From the NCBI GenBank assembly GCA_973895155.1, contig OZ316899.1, forward strand, positions 5,766,001 through 5,830,000: a DNA stretch of 64,000 bases, read 5' to 3'. The notes beneath the pieces are model-generated. The model worked only from the letters and a program-made list of their open reading frames with translations, had not been told where the DNA came from and did not search any database. Position numbers and translations under genes: made by a program. The DNA is from Marsupella aquatica. Lineage: Eukaryota > Marchantiophyta. Of this stretch, positions 21,303 to 31,255 are shown piece after piece. Position 1 is the stretch's first letter, and each line of letters begins with the position of its first letter.

Positions 21303-24300
21303 GTGGATGAGATGCACAGACACAATCCAGAGCCGAGGCAGGAAGGGAAGCCGACCACCAATTCAAAACCGGATAAACCGGCAAGGGGACAATCTATGGA
21401 CACCAAGGAAGAGACCGACTCGGCTAGTACAGCCGAGATTCCAGTTTATGGAGGTATGAGACTGGAGAGACTGGAAGCCGAGCTGGACCCGAATTTGAAG
21501 AAGCAGATTAATATGATCCAAGCGCGGCAATATCGGAAGCTCGACTTAGGAGAGGGAAGAGAACTGAACTTAGGGAGAAACCTAGCACCTGAGCTAGAGA
21601 AAGAGATCAGTGACTTATTGATTGAATTTCAGGATGTGTTTGCATGGAGTCACCAAGATCTAAAGGGAGTAGATCCAACATTAGGGGAACATCGAATTGA
21701 TCTCATGTTAGGAGCCAAATCATTTCGACAACCAATTCGAAGGATGAACCCGAAGTATTCCCTGCTGGTCAAAATGGAAATCGACAAACTAGTGGAAGCT
21801 GGATTCATCACTCCAGTCCTGCATTCAGACTGGGTGTCTCCAATTGTGATAGTTCCCAAGAAAGCTGGACCCGATGGTAAACCCAAGATCCGGGTTTGTC
21901 AGGATTACAGGAAGCTGAATGAAGCAACGTTAAAAGACCATTTTCCTTTACCCTTTACTGATATGGTACTAGACATGGTAGCCAGTCATGAACTATATTC
22001 ATTCATGGATGGGTACTCTGGTTATAACCAAATCAGGATTCGGCAGGAAGACCAAATCAAGACGGCCTTCATCACGGAATGGGGGATCTATGTCTTCAAT
22101 CGTATGCCGTTTGGACTCTGCAACGCATCAGCTATGTTCCAACGATTGATGGTGAACATTTTTCATGATTACTTGAGAAAGTTCATGGAAATCTTCATTG
22201 ATGACTTTGCAGTATTCGGGAAGGCATCAAAACATGCTAAATATCTCAGGAAAACCTTCATGAGATGCAGAGAGGTGGGTCTCAAGTTACACCCAGATAA
22301 ATGTTTCTTTGCAGTAACCGAGGGGGTGCTACTAGGTCACAAGGTATCAAGGAAGGGCATTGAGATTGACAAAGGTAAGCTAGCAGTATGGCTAGATATC
22401 ATGCAACCTAAGAACATAAAGGATGTAAGATCCTTCTTGGGATGCATTGGTTACTATCGCCGGTTCATCAAGGATTTTGCCAAGCTAGCTTTACCATTAA
22501 CCAACATGCTCAAGGCAGGAGCAGACTTCGAACCCACACCCGAACGAGTCACAGCGGTGGTAGAATTGAAGTAGATGTTAGTAGAGGCCCCAGTCATGAT
22601 AGCACCGGACTGGAACAAAGATTTTCATGTTTTTGTCAATGTCTCGGGCTTCTATATCGGCTCAGTACTAAGTCAGTTGGATGAGAAAGGAAGGGACGAT
22701 CCCATATACTTTGCAAGCCGTCAGCTTGCCGATGCCGAACGGAACTACTCCACCACAGAGAGGGAAGCATTAGGAGTCATTTATTCTTGTAAAAAGTTTA
22801 GGCATTATTTACTAGGGTACAAGGTAATCTTTCATACCAATCATGAAAGTTTGAAGTACCTAGTCAATAAGCCGAACCTTACAGGCAGAGTAGCAAGATG
22901 GATTTTGCTATTACAGGAGTTTGACTATGAGCTAAGGATCAAGCCGGGAAAGTTACACGCCAATGCCGATTTTTTTTCAAGAATCACAGGTGAACCTGCC
23001 ACGGATTGCATCGATGATCGATTCCCCGACGAGGAGCTATTCGTTGTGGAAATAGCTGATACATGGTACCCTGAGATTTTACATTTTCTCAGCACTTCCA
23101 GATTACAGCCAGGATTAAGCCGAGAACAAGCCGCAGTCTTTGTGCGGAAGGTCAGACAGTATCAGTGCATTAAAGGCATACTGCACAAGCATGGAATCAA
23201 CGGCATGATTCAAAGGTGTTTGGAAAAGGGAGAGGTAAAACGAGTCCTACGGGCCATGCATGGAGAGGAGGCCGGAGGACATTTTGCCCCAGTAACCACG
23301 TCTAAAAAGATATTAAATGCCGGTTACTGGTGGCCCACCTTGCACAAGGATGTCTATCAGTTTATCAAACAATGCGATCCTTGTCAACGAGCGGGAGGAC
23401 CAAGGGCGTCCACCAGACATCCACTGCACCCTATTCTACCTCTGGCACCATTCGAGAAGTGGGGTATTGATTACATCGGACCTCTGAAACCACTGACCCA
23501 CCCTCGACGAAACAAGTACATAATCCTGGCTACGGATTATGCAACTAAATGGCTAGAGGCCAGACCGACCACGAAGGATGATGCAATTACTACGGCTAGA
23601 TTCATGTATGAGCAGATCTTCACCAGGTATGGTGCACCCCTAGAATTAGTTAGTGATAGAGGAACCCATTTTCTGAATGATATAATTAGTCGTTTAAATG
23701 AGCAGTATTTAGTTAGACATAGGCCTACTACTCCCTACCATCCAAAGGCAAATGGGTTGACAGAACGAGCAAACGGAATTATAGGAAAGATAATGAACAA
23801 GACAGTAGCTCAAAACAAACTCGATTGGGATGATAAATTGTTTGCTGCTGTTTTTGCTTACAATCTAGCCTATAAATCCACTACCGGTCATACACCCTTC
23901 TTCTTAACCTTTGGACAAGAAGCCCTGGTACCCATGCAGCTTGAGATACCGACATTTCAAGTTACAATTGAGGAAAAAGCCTCAGCGGAGGAGAGCCTAA
24001 AGGAGCGAGAATATAAGATAGAAGCTTTAGAAGAGGCGAGAATGATTTCAGCCGAGAGAGTAGAATATAGACAGAATATCATGAAGCAGCAGTATGATAA
24101 AAAGTTGAAAGTAGTTAGTATTCACACCGGTGATCTTGTGTTACTTTATGACAGTAGGTATAGTAGGTTTCCAGGAAAGCTTTACACTCGCTGGTTAGGA
24201 CCCTTTAGAGTAACCATGAGGTACTCCAATGGCTCCGTACAATTGGCCAACATTACGGGAGAAGTATATCCAGTTTGCATCCATTATGACCGCCTCAAGA

Positions 24301-24374
24301 AATACTATATGGACGAAGATGAAGTTGTTCGCGAGGACGCTTCACAATTAAGTGGGGAGCTATGTGATGCCTAG
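21303..24374 (+). pseudogene. pol: Element 3 pol: RT, RNase H, integrase, one TAG
   Basis: One frame with a single TAG (22572-22574) where Gln is expected. RT motifs are KIRVCQDYRKLNEATL, RMPFGLCNASAMFQ and EIFIDDFAVFG. RNase H reads FHVFVNVSG and FHTNHESLKYL, so two Asp expected in VDAS and TDH are Asn. RT looks functional but RNase H does not. Integrase has the HHCC finger (HGEEAGGH, CDPCQRAGG) and an intact DDE triad in WGIDYIGPL, LVSDRGTHF and GLTERANG. Its C-terminal domain (LVLLYDSRYSRFPGKL) ends only 12 nt inside the 3' LTR, so pol overlaps the polypurine tract and LTR. Confidence 0.92.
24350..24362 (+). promoter_or_regulatory. Element 3 polypurine tract
   Basis: AAGTGGGGAGCTA directly precedes the 3' LTR start and is also translated as the last part of pol. 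Confidence 0.6.
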
Positions 24375-25767
24375 ACAGGAATCACTCGGCCAGTTAAGTG
24401 GGTAAAGCAGGAATGCACCCTGGAAACACCTTAGTATAGGGACAAAACAAGGAAAATATAAACAATTAGGGGCGACTATGGAACCCGGGCCGAGGCCAGA
24501 GGTAAGGACGCTGGGGGTGAAAACTCAATTAGGGTTAGGGCGCGCTAAGCGTCGGCGGCTAGGAAGGATCAACGGGAGGAAGGACCGGAAGAGGAGAGGG
24601 GTAAGGAGCGCTTGCAGGAGATGGTGGCTCATTTGCGAGCACGAACTAGGCAGACGACTACGGGAGGCCAACTACTGTCAGCTGCTTAGGCAAGCACTCG
24701 GAGAGAGAGTAGATACCGACGATCGACCTAAGGAGGGTATGAGCAACGTCAATCAAGCGGCACATTTTTGGGGATGCCTGTTCGAACGGGCAACTGAGTA
24801 CATCAAGACTTACGAGGACGAGGAATCAGAAAGGGCAGCTCGAGAATGGCAGGAGCTCGCTCGATTGTGGGAGCTGCAGAAGACGGCTTTCTTAGGAGGC
24901 GTGAGTGGGCAGGGCGGGCGCTGATCTCCAAGTTTAGGATTAGGATCAGGACCAGGAGCGGCCCTGACACTTAGCTTAGTGGGATTGCGGTTCCACTGGT
25001 AGGAGCAACACTTGTGCTCCTGCCTTGCTGTACATAGGTCGATCCGGGCAAGTAGATTACTGTTAGGTAGATTAGGCTTACGCTGCAAAGAATTAGGCGG
25101 ATCCACTACCAGGATAAGTACCTGGGCAACGGGGAGCTCAGGGCCTCTTCTTTAGCAAGTTTTTAGTTTGCACCAGCCGGGCTGGTTTCAAGTAGTAAGA
25201 GAAGCTCTCGGTTAGTCATACAGTGACCCTTGTGTATATTCATGTTTCCTCATGCCTAAGAGCTGAATAGAGTTGGCCTCACGGCTTAGTTCGTAGAGCT
25301 TGTGTATGAGATGTACTGTTTGTATGGCCAGTGCATGGTATGACTCAGTCAGAAAGAGTCATTTTGCTATTTGTGTGTCGCATTAACTTGTGTGAAGAGT
25401 GCCCACATCAACTAATAGAGGAAGGAAAGTAAGCAGGGGAGTGAGAGTTGGATGTGTCGAGCTGAGAGAGGTCTTAGCGGCTTAACCAAGCCTATTGGGG
25501 ATCATTCCGGCGGCGGAATCCAAACATACCTAACAAGACGGAGGGGAAGACAAGGGAAGGCCTAGATTAGGCCGGCTACGTATCTCATGACCCGATGAAG
25601 GATCTGTCCAGTATATGTGTGTAAAATGTTAATAGTAGTAGTAGAAGAAGGTTAGCAGCGTCCCATGCCGCTAAGCCGCGGAAACGGCCTCGCCAAGCGC
25701 GAAGCCTGCGGGAATCGGCTTGAGCTGGGGGGTTTCTTGGGTTTAGGGAGCCATGGGATGCACCACA
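24363..25767 (+). repeat. Element 3 3' LTR
   Basis: 1405 bp, same length as the 5' LTR and about 98.7% identical by eye. It is followed by the target duplication GCTCC and then the resumed LTR of element 2. Confidence 0.95.
24478..24924 (+). CDS. LTR-internal ORF, 148 codons (3' LTR copy)
   Basis: Second copy of the Arg-rich frame described at 16866, intact, with ERAAREW where the 5' copy has ERAAQER. Same doubts about whether it is expressed. Confidence 0.3.
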   Translation: MEPGPRPEVRTLGVKTQLGLGRAKRRRLGRINGRKDRKRRGVRSACRRWWLICEHELGRRLREANYCQLLRQALGERVDTDDRPKEGMSNVNQAAHFWGCLFERATEYIKTYEDEESERAAREWQELARLWELQKTAFLGGVSGQGGR

Positions 25768-26269
25768 GCTCCAAACTTGAGAAATCCTCGCCTGGATCGA
25801 CGAGACTCCAAACTTGAGAAATCCCCGCCTAGATCAATGAGACTCCAAACTTGAGAAATTCCCCGCCTAGATCAAAAACTCCACACCTGGATCCAACACT
25901 TGCTCAGAACTCCAAAACCGCCGCACAACAGTCGAGTTCTGCAGAACGGAGCGGAACTCACAGAACGCAACTCAACAGATCTCAATAGACAACCGCCAAC
26001 CTCAATGAGCCAAGGCTCAAGTCTTAAGTAGCATCGGAAACCCAACCATGCAGCCTGAGCCAGTTGCCATCAGCGAGGCTCATCCAAACTCCAAGCCTGG
26101 TGATTCACCCAAACACCAAACCTGGTGACGACGAGTCACCCAATCACCAAACCTCAATCCATCCAACCAAGCAGCCCCTCCGAGTTAGCATGCACGCAAC
26201 CCAACCGGGAGGCCTCGCCCATCATCCCCTATAAAAGCTATTCCTGAGCCGAAATCTTTTGGCACGACA

Positions 26270-27464
26270 ACGTCCAAAGTTGTTACTCATGCCAAAAGAA
26301 CCAAACGGTCTATAGGGCAAAAGGAGGACTGTTGCAACCCTTATCAGTAGCTGCGGCTCCATGGGAGTCTATCCCCATGGACTTCATTGTTGGGTTACCT
26401 GAGTCCCACGGCAGTAACTCCATCTTAACAATCATGGATAGTTTTTCGAAGATGGCGTATTTCTTGCCTACTACAAAGATCGTTTTGGCCCAAGAGGTTA
26501 CCGGTCTAGTGTTTGACAATGTCTTCCGACAATGGGGATTGTTGTTGCATATCCTGTCCAATTGCAATACCAAGTTCACGGGCCATTTCTAGAAGGCGTT
26601 GTTTTGGTTATCCGGAATGGACCTGACTAGGGGATCAACGTATCATCATGAGACAGATGGCCAAACAGAACGGGTTAATGGTATCGTGGAGGACTACTTG
26701 CGTCACTTTGTGTTGGCCAATCAAAAAGATTGGGCAAAGCATTTAACAATGGCCGAGTTTAGGTATAACTTGACCAAGCATTCGGCGACAAGGTTTGCGC
26801 CGTTTGTGTTGGCCACACAAAGGATGCCAAGGGCGCCCTCCTGGTTTATAAATCCGGAAGCTTGGCGGACGGAAAGCAAGGTTCCTTCTGTGGACGATTT
26901 TATTTGAGAGCGACGCCTAGTTGTGGAAGCGGCTACCAAGGGTATGACCTTTGCCCAAAGTTGGTACAAGGAGCAAGGGGATAAACATCGACACTAGGTA
27001 AGCTTTGAAATTGGGGAGAGCGTCTGGTTGCAGTTGAGACCTGAGCAATACCACGGGAACATAAGTAGGAAGTTGGCTTCCATATATGCGGGGCCCTATT
27101 GCATCATACAATGGGCCCACAAGGATAATTCGGTTTTGGTGGTGTTGGAGACACCCAAGGAAATGGGCGTGGGCAAAAGCTACCATGTTAGCCGGCTCAA
27201 GAAGTTTGTCAAAGACGATGATCCCAACCGGGATCAAGTCTTGCGTCTGGACACCACGCTGGTGGAGGACGCTGAGGAGTTTGAGGTGGAGGCAATTCTG
27301 GACCACCGTTACAAACGCAAGTTGGGGAGGCAAATCTTAGAGTATTTGGTGAAGTGGGCTGGCTACGATCAGGCCGAGAGTACTTGGGAATCGGAAGAAA
27401 ATTTGGATAATGCCTCAGAGATCCTTGGAAGCTATCGTAAGCGAAGTGGCCTACCGCCATTGTG
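26270..27464 (+). pseudogene. pol: Element 1 integrase core and chromodomain
   Basis: This resumes the frame cut at 9643: CYSCQKNQTVYRAKGG completes the HHCC finger. The first catalytic Asp is in IPMDFIVGLP. The second site reads SNCNTKFTG instead of the usual SDRDTKFTG, so the catalytic Asp is Asn. The Glu is kept in ETDGQTERVNG. There are stops near 26590 (a Trp codon in relatives), 26905 and 26996. The tail contains GESVWLQLRPEQYHG, YHVSRLKKFV and a chromodomain (about 27277-27440: EFEVEAILDHR, LEYLVKWAGY, STWESEENL). Chromodomains guide such elements to histone-marked chromatin. Confidence 0.9.
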
Positions 27465-27899
27465 AACTGGTACAGGCAGCTGTAGCTACCTTTGTGAGTT
27501 GTATCCTAGTTTCACTACTCTCGGCTTCTTAAGGATAAAGTCGGATTGCGTTGGGGCTAGAGGTTGTTGGGCGGCCAATTTTCTTTTTGCAAGTGGAGGT
27601 TGATGGTGCCCGCCTTACATATGTGGGCGGGCTGGTTTGAACCAAAGGGGAGTACCCCAAGGGAAGGACAATGGGTCTGACGAGTTTGAAGTTAGCTTAC
27701 CCGTTTGGACTGGCATCCTACTTGGATAAGTGGGATAGGTTAGAATTTCCTAAGTCTGGAATGCGCATACCAACCTGGTTTGCATCAGCCTTATGGGCAA
27801 ACCATTTGTTACCTCATAAAAAATTTAAGGCCCAAAGTGGTCTATGCGTGTTGGAACGTTTACTCAGGTCACGCGGGCGTGACCATTTTTAAGGGGGGG
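27465..27899 (+). other. Element 1 3' untranslated region and polypurine tract
   Basis: No gene. It ends with the G-rich polypurine tract AAGGGGGGG (27891-27899) directly before the LTR. A close copy lies at 46808-47241 in element 5. Confidence 0.7.
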
Positions 27900-29469
27900 T
27901 GCAAGTCGCGGAACTTGACTACCTTAACACTTAGCTCCGGTGTCGCTGACTCCAACGCCAAGCTCCCTTATGGTCCAGGCCCGGATAGGCCATCCGGGGA
28001 GGACTTAGCATGGGGAGACTTGCGGGCAATGAGACGTGGCACTAGCAAGGCAGGAGCCAAGCTGGGGACACACACTAAGGACTTGGACTAGCGAATAACT
28101 GGTCGGGTCAAGGGGAAATGGGCCGGGCTCAAGGATGGCTGTCCGGACCTCCGGATGGACTTTGAGTTCTGAGGGCTTGAGTGTGAGCCCTCTTGGGCCC
28201 AAGGCCAATGGAGTTGACGCCATGGGCAATGGACGCTTGGGGCGCAAGTTGTGGCCTGATCCAGGTTGGGCCGGTCGGGGGCCCTAAGCGGCGATCGGAT
28301 CTGAGGGCCTAGGCATGAGCACTGGGTCGGCCAGTTGTGGCCCGATCCGGGTTGGGCCGGTCGGGGCCCCTGAGCGGCAATCGGATCTGAGGGCCTAGGC
28401 ATGAGCACTGGGTCGGCCCGATCACAACGGGCTAAGGCACTCCGCTTGCGGATGCCTAACGGGAAAGTTATGGGCGTTGCCAGTTGGTGGCGCGCCCATT
28501 ATGCGCGATAGGATCCGGGTTGGGGGCCAAACGATTAGGGACCAAAGCTGGTCCGGGTGTGGCAGGTCTCCAGCAGCATATATGAGGGGAGTCGTGTCTC
28601 CCTGGGGGCTAAGAGCAAGCCAAAGTCGTGTGCCACGGCGGTGGCGACACCAAGGGAAACCGCCAAACGGAAATGACGATATCTTCCGACGGAAAGGACT
28701 TCTTGGGTGCATTGGAAAGATCTTGAAGAGGGCTACGCCCTCCTAATCTCAGCTGGGTCTGGGGGTACCTTGGGTTCTCAGGGTTTGGGGGTGTTAATTC
28801 GCCTGCTTGCCAAATCTTGCCGAACAGCAGCCAAGCCGCGTTCAATCTCCCAAGGGAGCTTGCGTTGGGGAGGCAAGGCCAAGTAGGTGTGGAGGTTGAG
28901 TCTCGGGAGTTTTTGGTCCCTAGACCATCAGTGGGGCAAACCGGGAGTTGGTTGCTAGAGCCGGGGCCATTCTGGTCCCGGCATGTTGGGACAAGCTTGG
29001 GACAAGCTTTAGGACAAGCTACGCTACTTGGGCCATGAGCATGTCCTGGGGTCAGGGTGGTCAGTTGGTGATGGATAGGTACAAGGGGGAACCCGGGCCG
29101 CGCCCAAGGAAGGAGCTGTTCAGGACAAACAGTGGGCGTGGGTTCTGGTTCCGGCTTATCGCATCGGGAGGACTTATCGCTGACCTATTTACCAATGTCT
29201 GTTGAGCTTGAGTTAGGATGCTAGACTTGGCAAGTTCTAGATCCTGAGGGGTTACTTACCGAAGTGCTTGGTTGCTTGTGCAGATAGTGAGGACCGTTGA
29301 GTAGCGGTCGTGTAGGTGAGCAAGTGCGGCTTCGTATGGGAGGGGCCACTGGTGGTGCAAGTGGCACTAGGGTGCTTGCTCGAGGTATTCCGTGGAGGCA
29401 TTCGGGCACCAGGGGCACTTAGGCGTGAGTGCTGGGATTGGTGAGGGCGTTGGGTGGCGGGGTCCACCA
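27900..29469 (+). repeat. Element 1 3' LTR
   Basis: A 1570-bp LTR starting TGCAAGTCGCGG after the polypurine tract and ending GGTCCACCA. It is related to the LTRs at 47242-48699, 30056-30591 (inverted) and 30592-30923 (partial). It contains an internal 86-bp duplication not seen in the 47242 copy. Confidence 0.85.
28248..28418 (+). repeat. 86-bp tandem duplication inside the element 1 LTR
   Basis: Two units (28248-28333 and 28334-28418), each starting GTTGTGGCC and ending GCACTGGGTCGGCC. The related LTR at 47242 has one unit, so this is a local duplication. Confidence 0.85.
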
Positions 29470-29474
29470 CTTTG

Positions 29475-29923
29475 TGTGAGGACGGTCCTCCAACCGTCTT
29501 TCCTTTGCGGGCCGCCTATCCTTGGGTTCTCTAGTGGATTTTGGTGACACTCCCCGCGTCTTGCGGGCACCATGACCTCCCGGGGCTGAGGCATCACCCG
29601 CATTGCCCTAGTTCTGCTTGGTCAAATTATCCACAATGACGTCCGGCTTGACATCATCCTCTAGTTCCGTCATTGCCCGACTTGTCCTCTAGAGGATCGA
29701 CTACCTCATTTCCTTTAAGTTGACTGCGCTCCACACTTGATGTGTTTGTTGCGGCGGTCAACGGTTCAGCTGCCACATCCTCGTCATGCTGCTTGTAACG
29801 TTCATCTAGGGAAGTCAACCCGTCCTCCTTCTGTTCTTCTTGAACTTGGGCTCTCCCCTTGGTGGGAGGAGCCTGCTTGCCACTCTTTGATCGAGTGTTC
29901 TTCACCATGTCTCCAGTGACCAA
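29475..29923 (-). pseudogene. gag: Element 6 gag N-terminal fragment
   Basis: It begins MVTGDMVKNTRSKSGKQAPP, a basic start typical of chromovirus gag, and runs to 29654. It then shifts frame into the stretch homologous to 2113-2290 of element 1. The later Met in MVKNTRSKSG is the likelier true start. The capsid and zinc knuckle are missing. Confidence 0.7.
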
Positions 29924-29972
29924 ATCTGCCCACAGTCAACTCGCCGGGCATGTTGAAGGACTAAGTCCCCAC

Positions 29973-29992
29973 AAAAATCCGTAAGGATTTTT
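29973..29992 (-). other. Perfect hairpin in the element 6 leader
   Basis: AAAAATCC, loop GTAA, then GGATTTTT: an 8-bp perfect stem with a four-base loop between the primer site and gag. It could act in RNA dimerisation or packaging, but function is inference. Confidence 0.4.
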
Positions 29993-30029
29993 GGATTCTG
30001 ACTTAGCACAACCCCTGCCCGGTGTCTAT

Positions 30030-30051
30030 GCCAGCAATCGCTCTAATACCA
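30030..30051 (-). promoter_or_regulatory. Primer binding site, initiator tRNA-Met type
   Basis: On the minus strand TGGTATTAGAGCGATTGC lies four bases after the LTR end TCCACCA. It differs by one base from the classic TGGTATCAGAGC site complementary to the 3' end of initiator tRNA-Met. Confidence 0.75.
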
Positions 30052-30055
30052 CAAG

Positions 30056-30591
30056 TGGTGGACCTTGCCACCCAGCGCCCTCACCAATCCCGACACCAAC
30101 GCCTAAGTGCCCCTGGTGCCTGAACGCCTCAGTCCACGGAATACCTTGAGCAAGTAACCTAGTGCCCTTTTACACCACCAGTGGCCCCTCCCATACAAAG
30201 TTGCACTTGCTCTCCCACACAACTACTACTCAATGGTCCTCATTGTCTACGCAAGCAACCAAGCGTCTCGGTAAGTAACCCTTCAGGATCTACATCTCCC
30301 CAAGTCTAGCATCCTAACTCAAGCTCAATAGACATTGGTAAGTAGGTCAGTGATAGGTCCTCCCGATGCCATAAGCCGGAACCAAAACCCACGCCCACTG
30401 TTTGTCCAGAATAGTTCCTTCCTCGGGCGCGGTCCGGGTTCCTCCTCGTACCTATCCATCACCAACTGACCGCCCTGACCCCAGGACATGTTCATGGCCC
30501 AAATAGCGTAGCTTGTCCCAACATGCCGGGACCAGAATGGTCCCGACTCTAGCAACCAACTCTCGATTCTTGCCCCACTGATGGTCTAGGG
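30056..30591 (-). repeat. Element 6 LTR (3' part), inverted
   Basis: Reverse complement of the last 540 bp or so of the element 1 LTR family, ending TCCACCA toward the primer site. Similarity stops at about 30591, where a plus-oriented copy begins. Confidence 0.8.
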
Positions 30592-30923
30592 CCAAAGGCC
30601 AATGGAGTTGATGTCATGGGCAACGGACCTATTGCTGACCTACTTACCAATGTCTATTGAGCTTGAGTTAGGATACTAGACTTGGGAGATCTAGATCTTG
30701 AGGGGTTACTTACCAAGACGCTTGGTTGCTTGTGCAGACAATGAGGACCATTGAGTAGCGGTTGAGTTTAGTGGCAAGCGCGGCTTTGTATGGGAGGGGC
30801 CGTAGGCGGTGCAAGGGACACCAGGTTGCTTGCTCAAGGTATTCCATGGAAGCGCTCAGGCACCGGGGGCACTTAGGCATGGGTGCTGGGATTGGTGAGG
30901 GCACCGGGTGGCAAGGTCCACCA
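30592..30923 (+). repeat. Plus-oriented LTR fragment forming an inverted pair
   Basis: It joins two parts of the same LTR family (GCCAATGGAGTTGATGTC, then about 290 bp from the LTR end) and finishes GGTCCACCA. With 30056-30357 it makes an inverted repeat with arms near 290 bp and a spacer near 280 bp. Confidence 0.75.
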
Positions 30924-31058
30924 CTACTGGTGATTTAGAAGACGAATTGAATTCCAATAGATCAATACTTTCACTAACTCTGGAATATTATAGTCCTCTT
31001 GGAATTTTGATAGTGTACTTTTGGAAAATTGAATGCTACTTCTTAGAAATTTCAAAAC

Positions 31059-31255
31059 TGTTACAACCCATAGGTTAGGCTAACCCTAGGATTAAGGCAA
31101 CCTTGGCTAGATCAAGGGTTAAGGTGGTAGTTACGACTACCCACCTATGTAATACCTGGGAGAGTGTGGATATCCCATTCATTCCATTATCAATACATAT
31201 ACATGTTGGAGAGTGAGATCTGGCTATGGTGTCTATTAACACGTTATCAGCACGA
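31059..31255 (+). repeat. Copia-like short LTR and primer site
   Basis: TGTTACAACC (31059) to CTATTAACA (31241) is a 183-bp candidate LTR followed at once by CGTTATCAGCACGA. The phrase ACACGTTATCAGCACGAG is the usual LTR/PBS boundary of many plant Ty1/Copia elements. No Copia coding sequence follows, and no partner LTR was found. Confidence 0.5.

Larger units (their letters stand above)
16751..25767 (+). mobile_element. Element 3: nearly complete Ty3/gypsy element
   Basis: This 9017-bp element has two LTRs of equal length (1405 bp each) and the 5-bp target duplication GCTCC (16746-16750 and 25768-25772) inside the right LTR of element 2. I count about 18 mismatches between the LTRs by eye (about 98.7% identity), so it is the youngest retroelement here. 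Its order is LTR, PBS-like site, gag with three zinc knuckles, protease, RT, RNase H, integrase, polypurine tract, LTR. Two TAG stops and two frame changes interrupt coding. I see no chromodomain. Confidence 0.95.
9644..26269 (-). mobile_element. Element 2: minus-strand Ty3/gypsy element, right LTR split by element 3
   Basis: It is inserted in the integrase of element 1, with ACGT shared by both flanks (9640-9643 and 26270-26273). The left LTR is 9644-10492. The right LTR is 16399-16750 plus 25768-26269 once element 3 is removed. On the minus strand the order is LTR, PBS-like site, gag, protease, RT, RNase H, integrase, polypurine tract, LTR. Coding is interrupted by stops and frameshifts, and the integrase catalytic Glu is lost. 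Element 4 (33762-46733) is a relative in its coding part. Confidence 0.9.
16399..26269 (-). repeat. Element 2 right (5') LTR, split by element 3
   Basis: Segments 16399-16750 and 25768-26269 together align with the left LTR at 9644-10492. Element 3 lies between them, with the duplicated 5-mer GCTCC at both junctions. In the left LTR the undisturbed site reads GAGGCTCCAAACTC. Confidence 0.85.
2107..29469 (+). mobile_element. Element 1: Ty3/gypsy chromovirus, 5'-truncated, split by two insertions
   Basis: Three separated segments join into one gag-pol order. The first (2107-5166) holds gag, protease, RT and the start of RNase H. The second (9171-9643) holds the end of RNase H and the integrase N-terminus. 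The third (26270-27464) holds the rest of integrase and a chromodomain, followed by 3' UTR, polypurine tract and 3' LTR (27900-29469). Each join restores codons: GTCAC is duplicated at 5162-5166 and 9171-9175, and ACGT at 9640-9643 and 26270-26273. No 5' LTR is present. Many stops and frameshifts make it non-autonomous. It is the oldest layer of this nest. Confidence 0.85.
29475..30591 (-). mobile_element. Element 6: minus-strand 5' fragment of a chromovirus (LTR, PBS, leader, gag start)
   Basis: Read on the minus strand, an LTR 3' part (30591-30056) is followed by a spacer, a tRNA-iMet-type primer site, a leader and the gag N-terminus. It is broken off at 29475, head-on against the 3' LTR of element 1. 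It supplies the leader and gag start that element 1 lacks. Confidence 0.85.

Noticed and set aside
24375-25767. Envelope-like gene downstream of element 3 pol
   Set aside because: Pol ends 12 nt inside the LTR, so there is no room for an envelope gene. The LTR ORF is Arg-rich and has no signal peptide or membrane segment.
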